This document shows, one piece after another, positions 1-5,157 of a DNA stretch of 5,315 nt (position 1 is its first letter; each line of letters starts with the position of its first letter). Made by a program: the position numbers and the translations under genes. The notes under the pieces are model-generated. The model was not told the origin of the DNA, did not search any database, and saw only the letters and a program-made list of their open reading frames with translations. Source of the stretch: Candidatus Babeliales bacterium (GTDB lineage Bacteria; Babelota; Babeliae; Babelales; CAIQNR01). The DNA lies in NCBI GenBank assembly GCA_021735725.1, contig JAIPGS010000058.1:1-5315 (forward strand), in the 5' to 3' direction.

Positions 1-52
1 AAAATTTCAAAATTTTACTCCAAGCCACTTCATTGATATACTCTTTTTTCAT
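1..52 (-). CDS. Partial transposase-like gene, N-terminus only (IS5/DUF4096 type suspected)
   Basis: Reading leftward from the ATG at 52-50, the frame is open to the window edge and gives MKKEYINEVAWSKILKF. A short basic start followed by a Tyr-Ile...Trp-x-Lys-Ile-x-x-Phe pattern is typical of the first residues of IS5-family transposases of the DUF4096/IS402-like group. With only 17 residues this is a family resemblance, not a proof. The start is supported by GGTGAT at 61-56, which matches the 3' part of the extended Shine-Dalgarno sequence and places the G-G pair 7 bases before the ATG. A promoter-like pair (121-94) and a start-masking inverted repeat (51-98), both typical of insertion sequences, lie directly upstream. 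The catalytic DDE domain would lie outside the window. It could instead be an unrelated short basic protein. Confidence 0.45.
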   Translation of the reverse strand, partial: MKKEYINEVAWSKILKF

Positions 53-98
53 GATATCACCGATTATTGAGGTTGAATGCTTTTTTCGGTGATATCAT
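51..98 (-). repeat. Perfect 13-bp inverted repeat masking the start of the minus-strand gene
   Basis: ATGATATCACCGA at 51-63 is the exact reverse complement of TCGGTGATATCAT at 86-98, with a 22-base spacer. In a minus-strand RNA the 3' arm (63-51) contains the GGTGAT ribosome site (61-56) and the first two bases of the ATG, so pairing would hide the translation start. Neither side carries a T-tract after the stem, so it is not an intrinsic terminator. Insertion sequences such as IS10 and IS50 use this arrangement to block transposase synthesis from read-through transcripts. That role is inferred here. Confidence 0.6.
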
Positions 99-121
99 AC
101 CCTAAATTTTCATAAATTCAA
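94..121 (-). promoter_or_regulatory. Probable promoter of the minus-strand transposase-like gene
   Basis: On the minus strand TTGAAT (121-116, four of six matches to the -35 consensus) is separated by 16 bases from TATGAT (99-94, five of six matches to the -10 consensus). Transcription would begin about 7 bases further on, near 87. That lies inside the 5' arm of the inverted repeat (98-86), so native transcripts would lack most of this arm and stay translatable. The region is AT-rich, so chance matches are possible, but the spacing and its relation to the hairpin support it. Confidence 0.4.
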
Positions 122-165
122 AAACTCAACAGAACCTAAGCTTATAGAGTGTAGAATCTGTTGAG
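120..165 (-). terminator. Stem with T-run on the minus strand, terminator-like (or mobile-element end)
   Basis: CTCAACAGA at 125-133 pairs perfectly with TCTGTTGAG at 157-165. On the minus strand the stem is followed directly by five T residues (124-120) and further T-rich sequence. The 23-base loop is long for an intrinsic terminator, so strength is doubtful. It sits just upstream of the transposase-like promoter and could shield that gene from outside transcription or end transcripts of the possible decayed gene at 233-352. It might also be part of the insertion sequence end. No boundary or target duplication can be defined from one end. Confidence 0.3.
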
Positions 166-354
166 CATAGCTTTATTGTGAGAATTATTTATTTTTTACT
201 ATGTATTTCTTTTGTTTTACATCTACAATGTTTTATTTATTATTTTTAACTAAAACATCTCCAAAAGGAGTAGTAATAAAAAGGGTTTTGCCTTTTATCT
301 TAAAAATTATAGAATTTAAATATATATGATGAAGTAATAAAAAAAGGAGTTTTC
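166..354. other. Gene-poor leader of plsC with a possible minus-strand gene remnant
   Basis: No intact gene is visible here. On the minus strand a frame without an ATG is open from 352 to the TAA at 235-233. Its last part reads KIKGKTLFITTPFGDVLVKNNK-stop if joined with the preceding residues, more protein-like than expected from such AT-rich DNA, and may be the 3' end of a decayed gene. I do not recognise it. On the plus strand TATGAT at 325-330 is a possible -10 box for plsC without a convincing -35. AAGGAG at 344-349, 5 bases before the ATG at 355, is a clear ribosome binding site. Confidence 0.35.
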
Positions 355-1083
355 ATGTTTATATTAGATCTTGTTCGGAATTTTTTTACATACAGTTTAT
401 GTTTTATAACAATACTTGTGTGTGCAGTTCCTGTACTTATTTTGGTGTATCTGCCTTTTTCGTGGGGGTGGGTGTCTGTGAGTTTTTATAAAATTATTCA
501 TACGGTTCATTGGCTTTTTTTAAGTTTTACTTTTTTACCTTTATCGTTGAATTTTCCTGAAAAGCCTTTGCCAGAAGTGGGAATTTTTGTAGCAAATCAT
601 CAATCAAGTTTAGATATTTTTATGATGGGGCGTGTATTAAAAGATCGTAAATATAGCATGCTTGCAAAAGGGGAACTGACAGAATATCCTCTTCTGGGGA
701 CTCTTGTTGAAAAAGTAGGGATTCCTGTTTATTATGGTGATTGCCCTAAGCGTGGATTGGCACTTCCTTGCGCTCTTGATAAATTAAAAAATAATATTTC
801 TGTAGGATTATTTCCTGAAGCTGAACGATTTGTTGATGGATATGTTCATCAGTTTAAAACAGGATTTGCAGTAATGGCAAAAGAGTCGGGCAAACCAGTT
901 ATTCCTGTTTATTTGGAAGGATCAGGAAAAGCACTTCCTCCATCACATAAAATGATTCAATGGCATCCTCTTACCATAACAGTTGGGTCTCCTTTTTATT
1001 ATAAAGAAGGCGAAACGATTCAAGAATTTGTAGGACGGGTCAGAGAGTGGTTTATTCAAGAGGGCAAAAATAAGGTAAAATAA
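355..1083 (+). CDS. plsC: 1-acyl-sn-glycerol-3-phosphate acyltransferase-like protein (PlsC family)
   Basis: PlsC enzymes move an acyl group to the sn-2 position of lysophosphatidic acid to make phosphatidic acid, the precursor of membrane phospholipids, at the inner membrane. The 242-residue protein has the usual length and layout: a hydrophobic N-terminal anchor (about residues 12-35, with a further hydrophobic stretch at 46-62), then the acyltransferase core. The catalytic H-x4-D motif is intact at His82-Asp87 (NHQSSLD). Motif III reads FPEAER (153-158), keeping Glu155 and Arg158 but replacing the usual Gly-Thr. Motif IV is VIPVY (182-186). The usual motif II Arg is not obvious in GIPVYYGD (122-129). 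AAGGAG lies 5 bases before the ATG. There is no clear terminator after it. The substitutions mean that another acyl acceptor (for example a lysophospholipid) is possible, but the family assignment is firm. Confidence 0.85.
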   Translation: MFILDLVRNFFTYSLCFITILVCAVPVLILVYLPFSWGWVSVSFYKIIHTVHWLFLSFTFLPLSLNFPEKPLPEVGIFVANHQSSLDIFMMGRVLKDRKYSMLAKGELTEYPLLGTLVEKVGIPVYYGDCPKRGLALPCALDKLKNNISVGLFPEAERFVDGYVHQFKTGFAVMAKESGKPVIPVYLEGSGKALPPSHKMIQWHPLTITVGSPFYYKEGETIQEFVGRVREWFIQEGKNKVK

Positions 1084-1103
1084 ACCCTGGTTACTTATTC
1101 TAT

Positions 1104-1131
1104 TTGACATATTTTTTAACTATGATATGAT
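1104..1131 (+). promoter_or_regulatory. Promoter of the MYND/methyltransferase gene
   Basis: A perfect -35 TTGACA (1104-1109) is followed after 16 bases by TATGAT (1126-1131), which matches the -10 consensus at five of six positions and is preceded by TGA, giving an extended -10 (TGn). It lies in the 99-base gap after plsC. A start near 1138 would leave a leader of about 45 bases, and a modest GAGAG ribosome site (1172-1176) sits 6 bases before the ATG at 1183. The same architecture occurs before the RING gene (3296-3323). Confidence 0.7.
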
Positions 1132-1182
1132 TATTATTGCGATGAATAATGGATTATGGGGTTTTAAAATAGAGAGTTTTAT

Positions 1183-2160
1183 ATGAATAATACGCTAAAA
1201 TTAGGGTTTTTGTTTTTAGGGGTTTTAGGAAATCTTTATGGATCTCAAAAATCACTTGAATCCGCTCCAGAAACAGGTAGTTCACTATCGGCAAATTTTT
1301 TATGTCTTATAGCAGCTGTAGAAGGTACTATAAAGAAGGAATTGTTAGAATTTGATGGTATGAGTAGGGTTCTTTTTTGTAGAGATAGGCTTGTAAATGC
1401 TAGTTTAAATAACGACAGAGAACTTCAAGGTTGTCTCTTGCCATGTATTTCATGGTCTATGGTTCAAATGAAACATCTGGAAGAAATTAAAAAATTTATT
1501 AAGTATGATTGGACGCTTGAAGTTGGGGCAGGAACTGGTTTATTAACTGCTTTTTTACGGCATAAGCAATTAGGCAAAGCATCTAATATTGTTCCTACCG
1601 ATTCATTTACAACTCATGCATCTGCTGATTTTCCAAGATATATAGATGATATTAAAACATTAGATGCACAAGAAGCTGTTAAACAACATCGACAATGTAA
1701 CGTTCTTATGATGTGTTGGCCTCCTCATTCACTTGATATGTCTCAAAGAGCTTTACAAGAATTTAGAGGGGATAAAGTAGTTTATATTGGTGGCCCGAGT
1801 AGAAACGATGGAAAAGACGACTTTCTTACTGCGAATTTAGGTTTTTTTAATGAACTTGCTTCTTTGTGGAAGTTGGTAAAAGTTATGCCAATTGATAACA
1901 AAAGACCAGCAATGTTAAAGGTTAATGTTCAAGAATCATTATATTTATATGAACGTAAAAAGCCAACAAAGGTACTTGCTCAAGAAGCAGCAAGTTCATC
2001 AGTAGAAATTATTGATATATGTACTTTTTGTAATGCAGAATCAACGGTAGCATTAAAAAAATGTTCTGCTTGTAAAGTTGCTACCTATTGCAATGTAGAT
2101 TGCCAAAAAAAGCATTGGAAAAGTGAACATAAAAAAGAATGTCAGCACAGTAAAAAGTAA
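1183..2160 (+). CDS. Exported protein with Rossmann methyltransferase-like core and C-terminal MYND zinc finger
   Basis: This 325-residue protein starts with a signal-peptide-like segment (Lys6, hydrophobic 7-18, likely cleavage near Gly20-Ser21). A class I methyltransferase-like core follows. SAM-binding motif I is LEVGAGTG (112-119), an acidic residue ends strand 2 (Asp140), and a CWPPHS segment (178-183) sits where motif IV is expected. The pattern SW...EVGAGTG...WPP...VVYIGG resembles an uncharacterised eukaryotic (fungal, plant, oomycete) methyltransferase-like family; that comparison is from memory. A Ser/Ala-rich linker (about 265-275) leads to a complete MYND finger: Cys280, Cys283, Cys294, Cys297, Cys303, Cys307, His316 and Cys320, with the typical CQKKHW. 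MYND fingers bind proline-rich peptides in eukaryotes and are rare in bacteria. The gene has its own promoter and terminator. A host-directed effector role is plausible but inferred. Export by Sec alone would only reach the periplasm. Confidence 0.8.
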   Translation: MNNTLKLGFLFLGVLGNLYGSQKSLESAPETGSSLSANFLCLIAAVEGTIKKELLEFDGMSRVLFCRDRLVNASLNNDRELQGCLLPCISWSMVQMKHLEEIKKFIKYDWTLEVGAGTGLLTAFLRHKQLGKASNIVPTDSFTTHASADFPRYIDDIKTLDAQEAVKQHRQCNVLMMCWPPHSLDMSQRALQEFRGDKVVYIGGPSRNDGKDDFLTANLGFFNELASLWKLVKVMPIDNKRPAMLKVNVQESLYLYERKKPTKVLAQEAASSSVEIIDICTFCNAESTVALKKCSACKVATYCNVDCQKKHWKSEHKKECQHSKK

Positions 2161-2205
2161 TTGTGTTCTCATATAATTTAAAAAATTTATTTTTAAAAAA
2201 ATATT

Positions 2206-2240
2206 AAAAAAACTAGAATTCATTTTCTAGTTTTTTTTTT
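2206..2240 (+). terminator. Strong intrinsic terminator after the MYND gene (copy 1 of a duplicated block)
   Basis: A 13-bp stem pairs 2206-2218 (seven A then CTAGAA) with 2225-2237 (TTCTAG then T residues), with the hexaloop TTCATT and a tract of ten T (2231-2240). It ends transcription 46 to 80 bases after the stop codon. The surrounding block 2197-2247 recurs at 4058-4108 with only two differences, at 2215 and 2228, which pair with each other. Confidence 0.9.
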
Positions 2241-2282
2241 GTATGCTGAAAAAAAAGCATTTTAATAGTAAAGGGTATTTTT

Positions 2283-3278
2283 ATGGAGTGGGCTATTCGA
2301 TTTGCATATCCATTTGTTTTATATGGACTTATTCCTGTGTTTGTTGCAGCTGCGTGGTATCGGTTTACTTATTACCAGGCACCTTTTTATCTTTACTCTG
2401 CAACGGGTCTTTTAAAAAAAGCACATCTTACTTCTGCATCATATCCAAGAGGAGTTTTTTCTTTTTTACGAATTATTGTTCTTGCTGGGTTATTACTTTT
2501 AATTGCACGGCCACAACTTGTTGATACACAATCAAAAATATTTATTGATGGAATTGATATTATGATGGTTCTTGATGTTTCTGGATCGATGCAATTGTTT
2601 GATGATCCTCATGATCAAAAACAACGCATAACTATTGCAAAAGAAGAAGCTATAAAATTTATTAATAAACGTCCAGATGACCCAATAGGATTAGTTCTTT
2701 TTGGAAAAGAAGCTCTTTCTCGTTGCCCCTTAACTCTTGATAAAAATATGTTAACAACTCTTGTGAAGGATACTGAAATTGGAATTGTTAATGCGGATGG
2801 AACAGTTCTTTCAAAAGGAGTTATTACCGCGCTTACACGGCTGAGAAAATCTAAAGCTACTTCTAAAATTATTATTTTATTAACTGATGGGGAACCATCT
2901 CCAGGAGATTTACAACCTGAAGATGCTTTATTTTTAGCAAAAAAATATGGAGTCAAAATATATACTATTGGAATAGGTGGGGATTATGGGGGACTTATGA
3001 AAGACCCTCATTTTGGAGGTATTCGACAAGTGGGAGTACCTATTAATACTCGGTTACTTGAATTCTTTGCAAAAGAAACAGGCGGCAAATTCTTTTTGGC
3101 TAAAAATCAACAAGACTTACAAACCATTTATGATACGATTAATACACTTGAAAAAACAGAGTATGAAACAGATGTTTATCATAATTATCATGATATTTTT
3201 ATGCCATTTTTATGGATTATTGCAGGGATTTTGATTTTAGAGCTTATTTTAGTAACATTTTTATGGTTTGGCTTATAA
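2283..3278 (+). CDS. batA: BatA-like von Willebrand factor A membrane protein
   Basis: This is a 331-residue membrane protein of the Bat (Bacteroides aerotolerance) type, in which a VWA domain exposed outside the inner membrane binds a divalent metal and protein partners. Bat proteins usually act with a MoxR AAA+ ATPase and a DUF58 protein in envelope maintenance or stress resistance; their biochemical role is poorly known. Two N-terminal membrane segments (about 9-25 and 59-76) are followed by the conserved ARPQ (75-78), the VWA domain (about 90-285) and a C-terminal membrane segment (about 305-329). The metal site (MIDAS) is complete: Asp98-x-Ser100-x-Ser102, Thr174 and Thr201-Asp202-Gly203. 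The length is typical. AAAGGG (2270-2275) lies 7 bases before the ATG. The gene is separated from batB by the RING cassette, which is unusual for this operon. The strong terminator upstream implies that it has its own promoter, for which I see only a weak candidate (TTTAAT at 2261-2266). Confidence 0.87.
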   Translation: MEWAIRFAYPFVLYGLIPVFVAAAWYRFTYYQAPFYLYSATGLLKKAHLTSASYPRGVFSFLRIIVLAGLLLLIARPQLVDTQSKIFIDGIDIMMVLDVSGSMQLFDDPHDQKQRITIAKEEAIKFINKRPDDPIGLVLFGKEALSRCPLTLDKNMLTTLVKDTEIGIVNADGTVLSKGVITALTRLRKSKATSKIIILLTDGEPSPGDLQPEDALFLAKKYGVKIYTIGIGGDYGGLMKDPHFGGIRQVGVPINTRLLEFFAKETGGKFFLAKNQQDLQTIYDTINTLEKTEYETDVYHNYHDIFMPFLWIIAGILILELILVTFLWFGL

Positions 3279-3295
3279 GCTTGAATAAGTTCAAA

Positions 3296-3323
3296 TTGAC
3301 ATTTTTGTTATGAGTGGTATGCT
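3296..3323 (+). promoter_or_regulatory. Promoter of the RING-finger gene
   Basis: A perfect -35 TTGACA (3296-3301) is followed after 16 bases by TATGCT (3318-3323), preceded by TGG as an extended -10. It begins 17 bases after the batA stop. The stretch after the -10 (TTATTAT) also matches the promoter at 1104-1131, suggesting that the two share ancestry or a common control. A start near 3330 gives a leader of about 40 bases and rules out the upstream GTG at 3314 as a translation start. Confidence 0.65.
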
Positions 3324-3361
3324 TATTATATGATATAAAATGGAATTGTTGTTTAATAAGT

Positions 3362-3365
3362 GAGG
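3362..3365 (+). promoter_or_regulatory. Ribosome binding site that fixes the RING gene start
   Basis: GAGG lies 5 bases before the ATG at 3371. It decides between this ATG, which opens directly on a signal peptide, and an in-frame GTG at 3314 that would lie within the promoter and add 19 residues without export character. Confidence 0.7.
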
Positions 3366-3370
3366 TTACA

Positions 3371-4027
3371 ATGAAAAAGAAATTATTATTTTTAGGCTTA
3401 TTGTTAATAAGTGGAATGAATCTTTTTGCTGCTCAGGCAGAAGAGGTTAATTTAGCTATTGTAGCTCCTGTAGAAGAAGAAAAAGCATGTGTTATATGTT
3501 GGGATAGTAAATTAAAGTTGTCTCGAGAAAAAAAACCTCTTGTCATGCTCCCTTGTTCGCATGAACTTTGTCATCCTTGTTTTGTTAAGATGCTATCTTT
3601 TCAAAATGATGCATCAAAGTGTCCTTGTTGTAGGAAAATATTTGATAAAAGTGAATTGAGTGCAGCAGATAAAGAATTAAATCGTCAAATTTTTTTAAAA
3701 GAAAAATATCGGTTAAACGTTATTCAAAGAGATACTCTTTCTTTAATAAGAAAGAAAGCTATTGGATGTTTATTTGTGGGGATGTCCTTATTAATGTATG
3801 TGAGCGATGAAAGTGAATATTATCAATACTGTGCTGGGTTAGGTACTGGAATAGCAGTGCTCGGAGGTTCATTTTTAGTATCTTCGCAAGAAATAACTAA
3901 AAAAATACTTTGTGATAATTATCCTGGAATTGTAAATATCGTTGATCAGGGTATGCGTAATGGTTTTAATCAGATAGAGGATCCAATCCCAACTCTACAA
4001 TTAGAAAATCCAATCCCAGATTTATAA
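3371..4027 (+). CDS. Exported RING-finger protein with membrane segments, E3 ubiquitin ligase-like
   Basis: This 218-residue protein opens with a clear signal peptide (MKKK, hydrophobic 5-19, likely cleavage around Ala20-Ala23). Residues 40-87 form a complete C3HC4 RING finger: Cys40-x2-Cys43-x18-Cys62-x-His64-x2-Cys67-x2-Cys70-x13-Cys84-x2-Cys87, with the classic ending CPCCR (84-88). RING fingers of this kind recruit ubiquitin-charged E2 enzymes in eukaryotes. Bacteria lack a canonical ubiquitin system, so a target in a eukaryotic host is the natural inference. Two weakly to moderately hydrophobic segments (about 131-144 and 153-170) may form a membrane hairpin. The C-terminus carries two copies of a 9-residue unit (DPIPTLQLE, then NPIPDL) that is also a 27-base repeat in the DNA. 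The gene has its own promoter and terminator. The start at 3371 is chosen over the GTG at 3314 because of the GAGG site and signal peptide. The partner proteins and route across the outer membrane are unknown. Confidence 0.82.
   Translation: MKKKLLFLGLLLISGMNLFAAQAEEVNLAIVAPVEEEKACVICWDSKLKLSREKKPLVMLPCSHELCHPCFVKMLSFQNDASKCPCCRKIFDKSELSAADKELNRQIFLKEKYRLNVIQRDTLSLIRKKAIGCLFVGMSLLMYVSDESEYYQYCAGLGTGIAVLGGSFLVSSQEITKKILCDNYPGIVNIVDQGMRNGFNQIEDPIPTLQLENPIPDL
3981..4018 (+). repeat. 27-base-period tandem repeat in the RING gene 3' end
   Basis: ATCCAATCCCA occurs at 3981-3991 and again at 4008-4018. This makes the protein end in two Pro-Ile-Pro units nine residues apart (205-207 and 214-216). 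The second unit is cut short by the stop codon. Proline-rich short repeats are the type of ligand that MYND fingers bind, but any link to the neighbouring MYND protein is speculation. Confidence 0.6.
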
Positions 4028-4066
4028 TAGTTCATTAATTATTATTATTCCGATATTAAAAATATT

Positions 4067-4101
4067 AAAAAAACTGGAATTCATTTTCCAGTTTTTTTTT
4101 T
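4067..4101 (+). terminator. Strong intrinsic terminator after the RING gene (copy 2 of the duplicated block)
   Basis: Seven A then CTGGAA (4067-4079) pair with TTCCAG and T residues (4086-4098) around the hexaloop TTCATT, followed by a ten-T tract (4092-4101). It matches the terminator at 2206-2240 except for one base pair, A-T there and G-C here. It should separate batB transcription from everything upstream. Confidence 0.9.
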
Positions 4102-4127
4102 GTATGCTTTAAAAAATATAAAAAGTA

Positions 4128-4133
4128 TATAAT
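4128..4133 (+). promoter_or_regulatory. Candidate -10 box for batB
   Basis: A perfect TATAAT lies 16 bases before the batB ATG and after the upstream terminator, where a new promoter is needed. No good -35 is seen at 16-18 bases upstream (TGCTTT is the best at 17). A start near 4140 would leave a leader of only about 10 bases, which fits the absence of a clear Shine-Dalgarno site. Chance occurrence in AT-rich DNA is possible. Confidence 0.35.
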
Positions 4134-4149
4134 TGTATTGGTTTAAAAG

Positions 4150-5157
4150 ATGAAAAAAGAATTGTTTGGAATCACATGGGGAGCGTGTCAGTCTCTGTAT
4201 TTTGTTCCTATATTGTGCGGTGTTTTAGGGCTTTTGTATTACGCAATTGTAAAAAAAGAGGCATGGATTAAACTTCTTGTGAGTAAAAAATGGGAACATC
4301 TTTTATTAAAAAAATATAGTCAAAAAAGAAATCGTATAAAAGGGATTCTTCTTGCTGTGAGTGTATGTTTTTTCTTTTTAGCATTATTGCGTCCTCAGTG
4401 GGGTAAAAAAGAACAAAAAGTAGCGCAAGAAGGAAGAGAACTTTTTATAGGATTGGATATTTCACGGAGTATGCTTGCGGCAGATATTAAACCGAATCGT
4501 TTAACCTTTGCAAAATCAAAAGTAAAACGATTACTTCAATTACTTCCTGCTGATCGTGTAGGGTTACTTGTGTTTTCTGGAGCTGCAGTTATTCAGTGTC
4601 CATTAACCCAAGATACAAGCGCATTTACTATGTTTTTAGATCAAGTTGATGTTGAATCGATTTCTTCTGGAACAACGTCTCTTGATCAAGCAATCAAAAA
4701 AATTATTACTACATTTTCAGAAATGCCCGTGCGGAATAATAAATTACTTGTGATGTTTACTGATGGTGAAGATTTCTCAAAAGATTTAGCGTCACTCCGT
4801 GAAGAAGCAAAAAAAATAGGACTCCATATTTTTACGTATGGAGTGGGAACAGAGCAAGGGGCTCCTGTTCCTATTCTTGATGATGAGGGGCATATTACAG
4901 GGTATGAAAAAAATGAACAAGGAAATGCTGTTATTTCTCATTTAAATCCTGGTATATTGCAATCTCTTGCTCGTGAAACTGATGGTATTTATATTTCACC
5001 AACGCAAAATGATGATGATTTAAAACAGTTAACACGGTATGTGCATATGTATGAAAAAGAAACATTTGAAGATAAAGAACTCACAACAGAAGAAGAAAGA
5101 TATCCTTACTTTTTGATTGTAAGTTTTGTTTGTTTATTACTTGAGTGGTTATTATGA
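4150..5157 (+). CDS. batB: BatB-like von Willebrand factor A membrane protein
   Basis: This 335-residue protein is a paralogue of the BatA-like protein, with the same plan: membrane segments at about 15-33 and 64-81, the conserved LRPQWG (80-85), a VWA domain (about 96-300) and a C-terminal membrane segment (about 318-334). The metal site is complete: Asp103-x-Ser105-x-Ser107, Thr175 and Thr204-Asp205-Gly206. A long insertion around 236-262 (rich in Asp, Glu, Gly and Asn) precedes the final part of the domain, as is common in BatB. BatA and BatB are thought to form a periplasmic-side complex with the other products of the operon. An in-frame TAA at 4144-4146 excludes a longer N-terminus, yet no clear Shine-Dalgarno lies before the ATG. 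The stop codon overlaps the next ATG by four bases (ATGA, 5154-5157), indicating translational coupling with a third operon gene. Confidence 0.88.
   Translation: MKKELFGITWGACQSLYFVPILCGVLGLLYYAIVKKEAWIKLLVSKKWEHLLLKKYSQKRNRIKGILLAVSVCFFFLALLRPQWGKKEQKVAQEGRELFIGLDISRSMLAADIKPNRLTFAKSKVKRLLQLLPADRVGLLVFSGAAVIQCPLTQDTSAFTMFLDQVDVESISSGTTSLDQAIKKIITTFSEMPVRNNKLLVMFTDGEDFSKDLASLREEAKKIGLHIFTYGVGTEQGAPVPILDDEGHITGYEKNEQGNAVISHLNPGILQSLARETDGIYISPTQNDDDLKQLTRYVHMYEKETFEDKELTTEEERYPYFLIVSFVCLLLEWLL

Noticed and set aside
1..16. AAAATTT-CA-AAATTTT palindrome
   Set aside because: It is simple AT palindromy, expected by chance in such DNA, and lies inside the transposase-like coding fragment.
1067..1101. 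Imperfect stem at the plsC 3' end
   Set aside because: It needs a bulge, is weak and lacks a T-tract, so termination is not supported.
2243..2524. Plus-strand frame starting at the ATG next to the first terminator
   Set aside because: It overlaps the batA start in another frame, lacks a ribosome site and yields a low-complexity Cys/Ser/Phe-rich product, typical of a frame-shifted membrane segment.
2615..2956. Minus-strand open frame of 113 codons
   Set aside because: It lies wholly inside batA, whose VWA metal-site motifs are intact, and its translation has no recognisable features. It is an antisense shadow.
3013..3234. Plus-strand frame of 73 codons within batA
   Set aside because: It is entirely inside batA in another frame with no ribosome site or known motif.
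3271..3294. Palindrome GCTTATAAGC and small TTGAA/TTCAA hairpin after batA
   Set aside because: The stems are short and no T-tract follows, so I do not call a terminator. batA transcripts may run into the RING gene.
3314..3370. GTG start giving a 19-residue longer RING protein
   Set aside because: It begins before the end of the promoter (-10 at 3318-3323), lacks a ribosome site and would bury the signal peptide.
2161..4149. Both gaps before batA and batB are exactly 122 bases long
   Set aside because: The shared block sits at different offsets (36 and 30 bases after the stops) and the rest does not align, so equal length is probably coincidence.
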